NCBI GenBank assembly: GCA_026260175.1
Contig: JAKCWW010000023.1
Span: forward strand, 96,378-160,377
Origin: Reticulitermes lucifugus
Taxonomy: Eukaryota; Arthropoda; Insecta; Blattodea; Rhinotermitidae
Length of the DNA: 64,000 nucleotides
Direction: 5' to 3'
Each line of letters starts with the position of its first letter. The first letter of the stretch is position 1. The translations under genes were made by a program, and so were the position numbers. The notes under the pieces are model-generated. The model was given only the letters and a program-made list of their open reading frames with translations. It was not told the origin of the DNA and did not search any database. Of this stretch, positions 45,388 through 56,999 are shown one piece after another.

Positions 45388-45722
45388 TACTTCAGAACTT
45401 ATTTAAATCGAACTAAATATATATACAGGTTACGTACACATTATTTTACTTTACATTTACCATATCTCTGAAATGTTTTAATTCATACTGAGCCATAATC
45501 TGGGAGACAAATCCAAACATATTTCAGTAAGACATATATATATATATATATATATATATCCTTGATAATGGTTCAGTACGAGCCAAAATATGTGGGAGAC
45601 ATGGTAAATGTGAAATAAAATAATGAACTGTCCATTACCTATCTTTGTAACCAGTTCGATTTCAATAAATAGTGACACAATACACGAACAAAGCACAACA
45701 ATAAGATCTTACTTCAGAACTT
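45388..45722. mobile_element. Fold-back element with 13-bp target-site duplication
   Basis: TACTTCAGAACTT occurs exactly at 45388-45400 and 45710-45722, bounding an insertion at 45401-45709. Inside, AAATCGAACT and TTTACATTTACCATATCTC on the left are mirrored on the right by the complement of GGAGACATGGTAAATGTGAA and of GTAACCAGTTCGATTTCAAT. The centre holds (TA)13 (45534-45559) and a degraded core: TTGATAATGG, a GGTTC/GAGCC hairpin, then AAAATATGTGGGAG. A 13-bp duplication fits retrotransposition better than a mariner or hAT event (2 or 8 bp). Confidence 0.78.
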
Positions 45723-46132
45723 GACAGCCTTACACATGGCCAGAAAATTCTTCGTCCTCTATATAAGCCAAACATGAAGAAATGTGTTCGAAGGAGCCCG
45801 CTGCTGAATTCTGTCCTGTGACAGCTTCATCCAGTTTACAAGCTCCGATCCTAGTTTAAAATTTATTATTACAAACCTACAGTCTTCTTACAAATCGCCG
45901 AAGTGCTTTTCCGTTCGTTATGTATGACTAAAATTTTGTATGAATTTCTAAATTCTCCCATGCGTGCTAAGTGTCTCTCGCACTAGGAAATCCTGATTTT
46001 ACCACTATATTTAAGCTGATGTGTAATAAATGTCGAAAATTGATTTATTAAAGAAAAACTTGTTTTAAACTACCGATAGAGCTTTCAAGATTTTAAAACA
46101 AAAACTACAGGATCGTCCCATGAAATATTCTT
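45723..46132. other. Unrecognised stretch
   Basis: Nothing supported. Confidence 0.4.
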
Positions 46133-46195
46133 TCTTATTCTAGCCGCTTGTAAGAAGCAGATGTGGCGGGTACGGGTACCGACTGAGCTGCAGAA
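46133..46195 (-). mobile_element. Possible tRNA-like SINE relic
   Basis: The minus strand has TGCAGCTCAGTCGGTACCCG, an A-box match, and farther on GGGACGATCCTG as a weak B-box match. Body absent. Confidence 0.3.
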
Positions 46196-46289
46196 GTTGG
46201 TTACTCCATGTAGAGCAACAAACCTATGTAAATTCCATTTTCCAGTAATCCACTCGCACAGATTGGTCGGAATTGATTGACTACAATTG

Positions 46290-46745
46290 GACCCAGAGAG
46301 TGAGAAACGCGATGAGGAAAGAGAGAATGTGAAAAAGAGAGAGAAATTAGATGGATAGATGTGAAAAAGAGAAAGGAAACTTTGAAAAATGAAACCCTCC
46401 CCTCGAAATGTAAATGAGAGTAAGGAAAAATAAGATAGCGAAAAGTAATGTAAATAGGTGAAATAGAAAGAGATGAAATTTAAGAGTAAATAGCAAGAAG
46501 AGACCAAAAGGAGAGAGGAAAAATGTGGTCATGAAAAACAAGAGAAAGGGAGATGGATATAAAATGGCGATAGAATGTGACAACTACCGTCTATGTGAGG
46601 GAGGAAAGGATTACCCGAGAATAAAAAAATGAAGGGAGAAAATGATGAATTTGACAAGATGTCATAAAACCCAATAGAAAGAGAGAACGGGATCGGCGAA
46701 TAAAAAGTTTTTTTAAAAATAAAAGGAAAAAAAGGCTCACGATCA
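46290..46745. repeat. Long polypurine-rich tract
   Basis: The plus strand is dominated by A and G (GAGAGTGAGAAACGCGATGA and the like) for about 450 bp. Its complement gives Phe/Ser/Leu-rich minus-strand frames, including the longest one in the window (140 codons, 46085-46507). Those frames are compositional artefacts. Confidence 0.75.
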
Positions 46746-47537
46746 ACCACGGTTTTTAGAAATAAAAACGCTGATTTGGCATTACACAGAAAGAGGAGTT
46801 AACTGCTGCAGGTACAGCGTTCACAAAAAGAGTTAGATTCCTTGCTGCGACGTCTGGATGAAGCACATGATTTCGGATATAATTTATTTACAGAGTTTAA
46901 TATTATTATTTAAGTGCAGAGTAGTGTAAGTACGTGCACTAACCATTAATTAACGAGCGACATTATTTCGTTTAATGCCACATTCTGACATAATACGAAA
47001 TAAATTAAGAATTATCTATGGCAAGGAGTACAAATGCTTAGTCGTTTAGAAGGTAAAATGCATATATTACTACAGTAAATTCTACAAGATTTTTAACTTT
47101 TTTGTATGCAAAGAAGTACCTCCCAGCATTTTTCCTTTCAAGTTCCGGAGTTACACGTTCAGCTTTAAACAAAGCTGACGTATTGATTTAGAAATGTTTG
47201 TGCTTCTTGTACTCATTTTTATTCTGGACACACTTCAGCTGCATATAGCAAACTGATGTGCGTTATGTGCATTTCCTTATTCTCATAACACATACGCCTG
47301 TATGATTTGGCGTATTGAGGACGGTGAGGATGACACTGTCATCTTCAGGGTTACTTCAGTCCAGTCCGGTACGTGTGTACAAACGCCGTTACCAACACCA
47401 CAACATGATTTCTTATTATTCTTTGTAGAGAAAAAATTACTGCTAATTTAAAAGTTGTATGCACAATTGCACTGAAGAACGGCAAATAAAAATGTAGCTT
47501 CCAAAAAACCAATACATTTCGTTCCTTCCTTCGTAAC
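46746..47537. other. Unrecognised stretch
   Basis: Nothing supported. Confidence 0.4.
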
Positions 47538-47870
47538 TGACTGGCTGGTTGGCTGACTGACTGGCTGGTTGGCTGGCTGACTTACTGAGTAGCAAACAAA
47601 CAAACGAAGCAACTTACAGACTTACTGACTGACAAACTAACTAACAATTCCATGCAGCAGAGTCGCTGACAAGCCAGCAGTCGGTCGGCTGATCACGATA
47701 GCCTCCCCCTTACACGGAACAACAAGCCTCACTGTTGTGTTCACACACATGCTGCAGGTACGTATTCTGAGCCACACGAATTCAGTACCACTCATATCGT
47801 TCACACTTTTGTGAAACCAATCTTAATATTACTCTCCCATCTATGTCTATTTAGTCGAAACGATTTTGTT
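47538..47870 (-). mobile_element. LINE 3'-end relic with degenerate tetranucleotide tail
   Basis: The minus strand reads HRWESNIKIGFTKV (from RWEDNIKMDL). The 3' region follows, with CGACTCTGCTGCATGGAATT, equivalent to GGACTCCGCTCCATGGAGTT at 20940. A TTAGTTAGTTTGTCAGTCAG tail then merges into a (TGAC/TGGC)n tract at 47538-47580. The tail has drifted from TTAG into related tetramers. Confidence 0.6.
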
Positions 47871-48264
47871 TTTTTATCTATGTTTTGTAAATATTTCTCA
47901 CCTCTTCCAACAGGCAACATGTTTCACCTAATATAAACCGTTTCTAGTAAATTAATTTCAGTAAATGTCAACGTTACATTACGAAGCGTAATGTATACAG
48001 GGCGACGTTTTAGTTAAAACACATTTTCATTCCGCCATGAATTAAATAATGTAGACGTGTATTTTTATGTCACAGATTGACGGTGTTTCAGAACAAAGTA
48101 GTGAAAAGAACATGTGGCCGTAAGTAAAAGCTGGTTCCAGAATATGAAGAATATTACATATAGAGAATTCATACGCTTCTTCCTATATATTAAGTGTTTA
48201 TATCAACAGAGGTTCTGAGGGGTATGTGGCACGCAATCATAGATGATATATGCCAATGGAACTT

Positions 48265-48370
48265 TAGTGGGATTACTTATGGAAAAAGAGATCTTGGAAG
48301 ACATGGGTGCAGATGGAATAATTATATGAAAACAGATCTTAGAAACGAAGTTGAGAGTGTACAATGGATT
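48265..48370 (+). mobile_element. LINE 3'-end relic
   Basis: The plus strand reads GKRDLGRHGCRWNNYMKTDL then RNEVESVQW, following GKRPLGRPRRRWEDNIKMDLREIG. The DRDRWRALVN half is missing or lost. Confidence 0.55.
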
Positions 48371-50839
48371 TAAATACCTCAGGATAAGAGTTAAATGGCT
48401 CTCGTCTGCGAATACACGGAATAATTTCCGAATTCCACAAACCGGGACATTTAGTGGGCAGAAGAGCAGATATCAGTCGTTGATGGACAACCATATGCCG
48501 TACTACGGGGATCATTACCGAGACTGTTCATTGTGTGTGTGGATCAAACAGTTCTCGTTTGATGGATAAACATTTCATGAATTTCACGTATTATTCTGAA
48601 TGCTGACCTTACAACACAGACCACAGACTTAGGCTGATAATACCGCCCAGGTCTAACATTCCGAGTGGTTACCGAGCATAACAAGTCTTGAATATATGCA
48701 AGGTTAACTCCAAGCCACTTTAATAACCCTTCATTACACACAAAAGGAAACAGTAAATGGAAGAAGAAAGGACAGCCAGAAAAGAATACCTTTTCTGGCA
48801 AAGCTGGAAGCTTCTAATTTACTTTGCCTGGAAGACAGATTTCTACTCAGGATATAACAGACTTCTAGCAAACGTTTATTTGCACTTTCAAAGGGAAAAT
48901 GATAGGCAGTGGCAATGGCACAGTTAGGTCTTGATTTTTACTGGTGTTTGATACTAGTTCCTTGTTCTTTCATGAGGTGACGCTACTTTCAATATGGCTG
49001 TTAAAGAAAGTAACTTCGACGAACAGACGAAGATTTTCTCAAGTCGTTAAGACGAGCCTTGCAAATTTAGTTGGTATGCTTTTATAGAAGGAGTTTCAGA
49101 ACAGCGTATAGTTTAAAATAGGATGGAAAATTTAGTTCTAAACGTGGCAGTAGCACCGAAGTGACCCTTTATATGCAAGAACAATACATCGCCTGCAGTT
49201 ACAAGCAACAGTAGGTCTCATTATTTGTGTGGCTTCGCGTCGTACTTATTCGTGATTGCTTAATAAATATATTATAAGAAATTTGATGCAACTCAATTTA
49301 AGCACCTTCTGTGTTACGAACGATGTTTCATGCCTCACACTATATCTCAGTAGTTTGACTTCATGTAAGTCGCTTAAAATATATTTTCTTTTTATCAATT
49401 ACGACATATACTTGCATACGGGCCCTCAAGAAGCTACTCACTGTCAACACGGTCACAGAACTGAGAAATGTAAGTACACTTGCATAGAAGATAAAATGTA
49501 AATCGGTAAACTAGCTGAAACAAAACCGAGGTTGGAAAGAGAATAAGACCTATTTTGTACATAGGACTGATAATCTCTTAAACGACATAAAAAATAAAAA
49601 GTCATAGGTTAGACCTAGAAATCTAAACCCAGAGCGACAGCTGAAAACTAAAATAAACACGAAGCAAATAATATGGAATTTAAGATCAAAATCTCATTAA
49701 CAGTTTAGAACTTAGGAAGAAAACTTGGTGTAGGAAGCGCATCACTATTCTGTAATGTGAGTCAGCAAATAATTAATAATAATAATATTATTATTATTAA
49801 GTAATAAGCAATAAGTTTCAGGATTTCAGCTATTAATACATCAATGAAAGTTACACATCCCCTCATTCTGACTCATAACACATAGTTTCGCTCACGGCTC
49901 TGGTGTCTAAAGAACTGTGTACAATATGTCCGCCACTTAAGGTAGTATCTCACAATTGAGATACCTACTGCACTGAGAAAAACTGGTAACACCTTCAATC
50001 ATGACAGCCGTCCACCGGCCGAAATTCAAATCGGTAAAAACCAAAAATTTCTAATCACTATTCCGGTATAGACTATGGAATGAAAGTTGCTATGTTTGTT
50101 ACAAATAGCAAACTCGACAGGACCGCGAAAAAACAGCTGACATCAGATGTAGGCCAGTGTTAAGTATGTTACTCTTCCCGGCAGAGAGTCACAAAAATTT
50201 ATAAACTTAATATGAGTGTCGGTGTAGAATTTCATTCAAGGGAAATTCCGAAAGCTAATCTGACTCTATACAGCTCAGTTACTATGGGTTCAGATGTCGA
50301 GATGTCACTTTTAGAACAGCAAAAATTCTTCTTAAGTTTATGCACCTTTGGAAATATTTAATGACTTACTATTAATTCCATCATGGCTAGAAATCATACG
50401 AACTTTGTGTGAATCCAAAATGGAAAGAGGATATGCTGATTATTCGAGATGATACCTGAATCCCAGATTCCCTAACTAGACCTCACTTGAAAGATCCACC
50501 AGTTCCTTCTCTACAAAAAAAAACTGCATGTATTGAGAGTTGTACGGCTTTCAGATTTTGTCATCGAGGATCTGACGGCGCTGTGGAAGGGGCGCTGTAT
50601 GAGCTTCATGCTTCTGTACACACAAGTGTCTCAAAGAGCCATCTACCGCAATGTTATCTCCGTGGAATTATAGCTAAAACATTCGGTACGACAATAACAG
50701 CTCACTCTAGTGGAAGAAATACCGTGGCATTGTGCGTGGCAGGGGCAATTTTTTATTATTTAGAAAACAAAAACAGAAAATGGAATAAGGGTGGGTGAAC
50801 CTGGTAGTGTAGGGTAATTTATCGAGCGGAAGGGTTAGT
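48371..50839. other. Unrecognised stretch
   Basis: About 2.5 kb. A perfect AT palindrome (TTAATAATAATAAT and its complement) lies at about 49772-49800. The 103-codon plus frame at 50487-50798 begins with ATG, has mixed composition and no recognised domain; I do not call it a gene. Confidence 0.4.
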
Positions 50840-50900
50840 GAACGGGGGGAGTGAGTTTTTTTGGGGGGACGGAAAGAGGTTTGAGTGAGNGGGGGGGTGA
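50840..50900 (+). repeat. G-run cluster
   Basis: Runs of six G (50844-50849), six G (50863-50868) and seven G (50891-50897, next to an N at 50890), with GG doublets between. The N suggests the assembly could not resolve the run length. Confidence 0.6.
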
Positions 50901-52019
50901 TGGTTTTGAGTTTGTTGTAGAAGGTGGTTTGAGGAAATCGAAGCCCATGCTAGTGGGTTGAGGGTTGGAAGTGTGCAACGAATGATCGCACGTAGACGCA
51001 AGGGGGTGAGCAACTGGGGGATGAAGAAGGGGTATAATGCGGGACTGATGTTCTAATGCGACCTGAACAAATGACCGTCCAAATGTAGGACTATCAATCT
51101 CTCTCCCTCTCATTCTGCATGTCCGTCCTTCCATCGGTATGTCTGTCCTCCATTCTCCATTCATCAACCTCTTTTACTATATCTGCATTTCATGTTCCAC
51201 TTGCCAGTATATTACTTGCCTCGTTACCATGGATACAGACCGAAATTGCCTTCACCTCGCCTGCTTCAATGTGATGAAAATATCAGGATAAATGAATCTC
51301 TTGTCCTTTTTTGGTAACTACGTACGATGTGTCTACACTGCCTAAACAATTAATCAGCCAGTCACAAATTCATTTAAGAATACTGTTAGTGATAATTTTT
51401 GTCCACCCAAAACACAATAAGTTTAGCTGTCAACCGGGAGATCACCAATTTGTGTCCCTATATAATAAATTAAATTATGAAATGTTCAGATATTTTATCC
51501 TAGTACTAAGGATTAGACTATGACCAATTTGGATTCACAGTTGGTTAGATATTTAGGATTCATTTCACGGAAAATCGGCCTGAAAAGCACCATAAAGCTG
51601 CAGGCAGCAGTTCGTCCTCAATGTCGTTATGACTGCAGGACTGCGTGACCAAACGGTGACACGACCCAGGCGATAAAAATCTGAGTTTAAACATCGTGAA
51701 TGCTTCAAGTCACCAAATTCCTCCTATTCATAAGAGCGCCAATATTATTCTCGATAAGAATAAAATGCAAATATCAATAAAACGTCCCAAATACAGATGA
51801 AATGACGCGTATTTAGATGTCTAAAGTTAGGATACTTCCACCAATTATTATTAACTAACCCGACCGTCATTCTGTCGAATACCGATGCTGTTTTTCAATA
51901 AGGGCAATATCAAATTCTTTTTTGTACAGTGCCAGAAGCAAGAATACGAAAACCTTGTGGATCAGAGATAAAAGTCAGGAGGAAATCTCCTATAGGGACG
52001 ATTGCTCAATTCCATCTGT
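50901..52019. other. Unrecognised stretch
   Basis: Minus-strand Pro/Thr-rich frames at 50819-51167 derive from the G-rich plus strand. No gene or repeat recognised. Confidence 0.4.
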
Positions 52020-52270
52020 ATTTATTTTATACTCAGAATAAACAGAGGAAGGAAAGGAGGAAGAAGAGACGATGAATGAAATATGAGGTTGGGTCTTTGT
52101 CTTCTCGCTTTGTTTTCTTAACGGAAACGAATTGAACACCCCACTCTCTTCGCCCCCCAACCCGTAAGAAAGGACGAACACTATAAAAGGTGAACTCATG
52201 GTAGACAGAAAAAAAAAGATAAAGAGAGAAAGAAGTAAAAGAACAACAGGAAGGAAGTAAAGTCGAGAGG
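52020..52270. repeat. Polypurine-rich tract
   Basis: AG-rich on the plus strand, with AGAAAAAAAAAGATAAAGAG-like stretches near 52206. The Ser/Phe-rich minus-strand frames at 51990-52326 reflect this composition. Confidence 0.65.
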
Positions 52271-52679
52271 AACTGCTTCCACTTTGACATGTTCGATGTC
52301 TGGACAGCATTCCACCCCAAACCCATCTTTCTTTCCTCTTAAGGAAATAGAATGAAAAGAAAGGTTACCCTTTACCCTTACTTTGTTTCAAGCACTTACG
52401 TGAGCGGTCTTCAATGGGACCACCGTAAACCCCAACAAACACAACGAACAAAACATCTGGCTTGTTCAGTATCAAAGACTAATTCTGATTAATGGGTGTA
52501 AATTCACGATGTAAATGGTCTACAGCTGACGTCCGCATGTTAAGCCCACGCAATACAAGCTTTAGTCGAAATTTGGTATTAAAATTTAGAGCCAAACTTG
52601 TTATTTCCACTTCATATTGATCCGTGCGCGTAAGAATGTATCACTCATGCTGAAGATGAAAAATTCATACAAAGTTTCA

Positions 52680-52810
52680 GTGAGAAAACCTAAAGGGAAA
52701 AGAAAACGTCGGACAATCATGTGTAGATGGGATCATTAAAATGGATCTTAAAAGACATAGGTAGGGACCTCTTGTGAATATGATAATAAAACTGCGAGTT
52801 ACACACAAGG
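52680..52810 (+). mobile_element. LINE 3'-end relic with internal deletion
   Basis: The plus strand reads KPKGKRKRRTIMCRWDHIKM, then DLKRHR, stop, GPLVNMIIKLRVT. This keeps both ends of the block (KPEGKR ... RWEDNIKMDL and RALVNTVMNLRVT), but the DWI-x-LAQDRDRW centre is deleted. Confidence 0.65.
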
Positions 52811-53164
52811 GGCGAAGTACTTTGAATAATGGAGTGATGTCATACTTCTCTAGAAGAATTCTGTCTAATGGAGTTACTTATCGATTCAATAAAATCAAGT
52901 TAAAATATAAATCCGATACTTTAATAAATAGGTTCATAATATAAAAACTGGTACGTGACAAAAACACAGGAACTCCGATTTATGGAACGCCTGTGTAAAA
53001 TGCATTCAGACGTACGAAACTTTAAGAAGTACAAAATATGTCCGAGTTTTTGCGGTTTGATGTTTCCTGTGTAATTGATTCTGCATATCTGCGTCTGAAA
53101 TACCGACAATGCGACAGGAAAAGCTAGCAAACACCACCAATTTGGGCGGCGCCTGACTATTAAG

Positions 53165-53270
53165 AGATTTTAGGTCGATGAAGGTCCAAATCTTGAAGTT
53201 GCGGAGGAATTCCTCCGAAACGTCGGTAACTATTCACCAATCGATATAGAGTTACATACCAGATGATTTG
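53165..53270 (+). mobile_element. Single arm of a fold-back element
   Basis: CTTGAAGTTGCGGAGGAATT and CCTCCGAAACGTCGGTAACT repeat the TTGAAGA, hairpin, GAAACGTCGGTAA order. The GGAGGAATTCCTCC hairpin is perfect, but the core A is lost (TTGAAGT). No partner arm seen. Confidence 0.5.
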
Positions 53271-53516
53271 AATTAACTTTGTTGATTTTATTCGATAAAT
53301 TGAAAAATATCGTCGTGAAGTTTAAAACGTTACCGTATCTAATTTATTGTGCCTTGTAGAGGAAGTGCTGTGCTCTGCATTGTCAGTCTAGTACGGACAG
53401 ACAGACAGGCAGTAAATTTCACACTGTTATCACCGTGCAATTCTATGAATTAAATTAAATAAATAGACCAACAAATGCACTATTTAACCACTTTAATGTA
53501 GTGTCCTTCTTAAATC

Positions 53517-53556
53517 ACCCTACACGTGTTTCGGACCTAGGTCCATCTTCGGGGGT
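53517..53556 (-). ncRNA. Hammerhead-like motif, left arm of the large fold-back
   Basis: On the minus strand: ACCC, CCGAAGA (CTGAAGA with T to C), one T, a perfect GGACC/GGTCC hairpin with a TA loop, GAA, ACACGTGT (palindrome), A, GGGT. ACCC/GGGT pairing is intact. The core substitution probably inactivates it. Confidence 0.38.
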
Positions 53557-53832
53557 CTCACACTCTCCGCAACGCAAGGACAGTACAAACGGCACCGTAA
53601 TACAATCCCACACAACGTAAGAATACGTATCACGAGACGTCAATCCACAAAAGCCAGTATTTCCGCATCAGTGAACATCATATATACATCTCATAATTTT
53701 AATAAGGTTTTAACTAAATATATACATATTTATATTCTATAATTTTATCCAGATAACTCTACCACAATAGCGGTATACGAGTGATGTACGTTCGTGTAAA
53801 CATGTGCTTGTTTAGTAGTTTTTAATACTGAG

Positions 53833-53874
53833 ACCCCATGAAGATGGACTTTAGGTCCGAAACACGTGTAGGGT
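53833..53874 (+). ncRNA. Hammerhead-like motif, right arm of the large fold-back
   Basis: ACCC (53833-53836), then C-A-TGAAGA, where an A replaces or interrupts the first core position. One T, a perfect GGAC/GTCC hairpin with a five-base loop, GAA (53859-53861), ACACGTGT, A (53870) and GGGT (53871-53874) follow. Stem I pairing is kept. The two arms have different core lesions, so their consensus would be intact. Confidence 0.38.
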
Positions 53875-54129
53875 GATACAAGGACACTACATTAAAGTAG
53901 TTAAATAGTGCATTTGTCGGTCTACTTATTTAATTTGATAAAGGCAGTAGTCCTTCCAACTTAGGACTCAACAAGGCAATGCTTGGCGTGTTGTAGTTGT
54001 GTTGTCTACATGTAAAGCAAGTGCAAAACTCATTTCAGTAGTTAGGATGGAAGATCCAGTGTTTCAAGCGCAGTTACAGTGTCGTCAGCCGGTATTACAG
54101 CGTATAACTTTGTCAAAAAAATATTCTGG

Positions 54130-54130
<1 letters not shown>

Positions 54131-54160
<30 letters not shown>
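54131..54160. repeat. (TTA)10 microsatellite
   Basis: Ten uninterrupted TTA units. It creates the Leu run in the plus frame 53999-54214 and the Ile run in the minus frame 54042-54254. Confidence 0.95.
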
Positions 54161-54161
<1 letters not shown>

Positions 54162-54544
54162 GCCAGCCCGGTACTTATCAAGTACGCAACGCGCAGATGA
54201 AGAGACATAATTGACAATCAACGGCAGTACATAAAATAATGAATTGCCTATCAAAGCTCTACCTATAGATGGGAAGTGATAAATTTTCGCTTCGAATTAT
54301 GAAAGGGCATTCCAGTAGTTTATATTTAACACTGATCTAATTAATGTGGAAAAAGTAGGGCTTATTATTTTCGGATTAATCATTTTATTACACATGCTAT
54401 TCAAAAATTTCAAATTAAATGAGAGGCAGAGACGTTTAATTAGCCGGCGAGTCTAATAATAGGTTTCATTCTTTCATTCACAATTAATTAACTAAATAAA
54501 GTACAAAGTCGGCGCAAATTATAAAATACACGTTCTCTCTCCCG

Positions 54545-54660
54545 TGGAATGTCACGATTGAATGGTTAGCATTGGTGGGTCGTATTCGGGAGGTCACGAG
54601 TTCAAACGTGGGCCCCAGGTAGATCTATCCTGTTGTTTTGTGGTTTATGTCAATACCTGC
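54545..54660 (+). mobile_element. tRNA-headed SINE relic, family E
   Basis: CACGATTGAATGGTTAGCAT (A-box-like, GAATGGTTAGCAT) and GAGGTCACGAGTTCAAACGT (B-box-like) lie at tRNA spacing. A short body with GGCCCCAGGTAGATCTATCC follows. No second copy in the window. Confidence 0.55.
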
Positions 54661-54774
54661 TGGCAAATTCCTGTGTATTAGGCTTACATCAAATTATGCT
54701 ACGTTCGATTTATTTATTTAGTTGGAACTTAATAAACAGTAAAATAATAAAAGAACAATAAAAATATTTAGTTC

Positions 54775-55100
54775 ATTACAGTGTTCAAAACAGCCCGTCA
54801 CCTATCCCGATTTTGAGCGAGGTCAATACAGTCTAAGCCCCCATTCTATTCCTTGAAGATGCATTTTAGTATTATCCTCCCATCTACAGCTAGGCCTTCC
54901 ACGTGTTCTCTTTCCCACAGGCTTTCCCACCAAAACCCTGTATGCACCGCTTCTCTCTCCCCCATACATGTCATATTCACCGTTTATTGCATTCTTCTTA
55001 ATTTGTTCACCCGAATAATATTTGGTGAGCAGTAAAGAACTTGAAGCTCCTCATTATACATTCTCCTCCAGTCCCCTATTATCTCGTCCTAGGCCCATAT
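54775..55100 (-). mobile_element. LINE 3'-end relic, long copy
   Basis: Compared directly with 20990-21290, the minus strand shares TTCACCCGAATAATATTTGG (plus-strand reading), GTATGCACC, CTCTC-x-CCCATACATG, CCTTGAAGATGCATTTTAGT and the AACAGCCCG end. It corresponds to MRWTGHVACMG through RALVN and extends further toward the 5' side, to 55100. Frameshifts and stops inactivate it. The small plus frame 54853-55035 is antisense to it. Confidence 0.75.
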
Positions 55101-55242
55101 TTCATGCTGGCTCATCTGTGCACTTAAATACATTATTCAGTCAGTTTCTTATGTGTGTTACCCACACAAGCAAATCCTGATACAGTGCTGTCAGTACGAT
55201 GACTGTAAAAGTGAAGTTGTTCTTGTGCTTAATTAAGCACCA

Positions 55243-55390
55243 GGATTCTTGAGTTCGGCACTAGATGGAGGAGAATATTCAGCTTCATTCCCCGGCCTTA
55301 TTGATCCCGGAGAAATAGCCCGCGGTACCCATCGCACACGATGCTGTGTGGACTCCAGGGCCAGTGTGGACGCTGTGGCGAACAGCAACA
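55243..55390 (-). mobile_element. SINE family A relic, copy 5
   Basis: Body blocks in order: GAGTTCGGCACTAGATGGAG, CATTCCCCGGCC, GATCCCGGAGAAATAGCC, GCGGTACCCAT, GACTCCAGGGCC and GTGGACGCTGTGGCG. The tRNA head is missing. Confidence 0.6.
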
Positions 55391-56568
55391 TGAATGAAAC
55401 TACGAATTGCATTTTACTTCAGTGACTTCAGACTTAATGCAGTCAATATAACGTTCTCATTACAACTGAAATTAAGGAAAGCACTGGCATTGTTGTAATG
55501 AAACAAACTTTTCATTTTAGAGATGAATTGAAAGCGATAGCATATTCAAACATTTGGAAGATTTCTTGGCACACTGAACATCCATAATGACCTAATGCGA
55601 TAGAATGTTAATAGACGTATTTTTGTGCTACTAAACTACATTTCTTGCAAGTTTCTCATGATGTGGTTCCTTCGAATGTTGGCAACGTGCCCAGACAGCT
55701 CTGAGGTCGAATCGTCCTGTGTACATCTTGATCATCTCGCTATCATCCCCCCACCCCCGACTGTCTCTCCCTGAACAGGCTTTTAAGCTTTCAAACCACG
55801 GAGCTGACTCGCTCACATTGGTAATCATGTCTTACGCGACTACAAAATCCGAAAAGATCTGCTATGGATTCACAACTTTTTTCTTCTAAATTTTCTTCTG
55901 AAGTAAAGTAGAAATAAAGAATGCACTTCATTAAAACTTTCAGTCATTTCTTTTTATCGGTAACTATTCTAGAAGGTCTGAGGTTCAACCTCCGTGACGC
56001 AGCCGCATTTATATTCTCCTATCCAGCCCATACAGCAGATCCGCAGCCAGGAAGTAGGTTACGAAAAACATAAACAGTTCAACTGCCTGAGAATAAGCGA
56101 TAGGTACATGTTAAGTATTGTCTGGACTGTTTCTCTTCAGTCACTAAGAACACAAATCTGATCTTGGAGATTTGCGTCATCTTACGCAATTACTATTAAT
56201 TCGCGACACAAACGATAGCTAAGTCACTAAAGTAACTTTCTATGGACTCAATGACAAATGTTAATTTCCTGACAAGACAGACGCGACTAACCGCAGGATA
56301 GATATGTATAGAAAACAATATAACACCCTAAATGTGACTAGTCTTTGTGATTTGATGGTGCAATGTACACAACGGGCAGAGGTCCAAAACTGCCTCTAAA
56401 TCAACAAGCACCAGAGGTAGATAATTATAACATTTATGATATTTAGTAATAATTATTTAATGGACGTAACTAACGGCCTTCATCTCGGCCTGTGGTTAAG
56501 AATGCGTGGACCAATAATTCCACTCCTCCAAAAGTCTTCACATTATGTGATCCTTAAATAAGCACAAA
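55391..56568. other. Unrecognised stretch
   Basis: Nothing supported. Confidence 0.4.
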
Positions 56569-56650
56569 TACAGGGCATACACAAAAGAATGGTGCGGTTT
56601 TAATAGTGTTCACTATTAAAACCGCACCATTCTTTTGTGTATGCCCTGTA
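56569..56650. mobile_element. Palindromic mariner-type MITE, copy 1
   Basis: The element 56571-56648 is 78 bp: two perfect 38-bp inverted arms (CAGGGCATACACAAAAGAAT, then GGTGCGGTTTTAATAGTG) around a 2-nt centre. TA precedes and follows it, the hallmark target of Tc1/mariner elements. It has no internal sequence beyond the terminal repeats. A nearly identical copy lies 1.2 kb downstream. Confidence 0.93.
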
Positions 56651-56999
56651 TAACTCCACTTTTTTCGTTACCTTTACTAAAGAAAAAGTTATTAAATGTC
56701 AGCTTGTGTTACTTTTTTCGTTACAGAACGATTTAAAATATTATCTAAAAGTTGCAGTCAGGTAGGCCGAACCCTGAAACCTCTATGCACAGAATCTCTC
56801 TCTAAGACTTCAAGTCATATGTATTCTAACAAAAACCAACAAAACCAGCATTTCCTTATTAAGAACTTGCAAAATTGCTTATCCCTAGACCAGCATTAAT
56901 TCTTGAAATACAAAGTTCAATCACTAAATATATTTACAACGCAGATATCTTGGGTTCTTTATTTTCACCTGTAATAACACCAGAGCAAATTTAATTGCA

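Larger units (their letters stand above)
53452..53936. mobile_element. Large fold-back element with about 109-bp arms and two hammerhead-like motifs
   Basis: Arms 53452-53560 and 53829-53936 are inverse copies (shared pieces include AAATGCACTATTTAAC, TTTAATGTAGTGTCCTT and CACCCTACACGTGTTTCGGA), differing at a minority of positions. The 268-nt middle is AT-rich and non-coding. Each arm carries the motif pointing outward from the centre. No target duplication or transposase seen. Confidence 0.88.

Noticed and set aside
46085-46507. Longest frame in the window (140 codons, minus strand) as a gene
   Set aside because: It is Phe/Ser/Leu-rich and lies opposite a polypurine tract, with overlapping frames of the same kind beside it. 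Composition explains it.
51990-52326. Two overlapping minus-strand frames of about 100 codons
   Set aside because: Both lie opposite an AG-rich tract and share the skewed Ser/Phe/Leu composition it produces.
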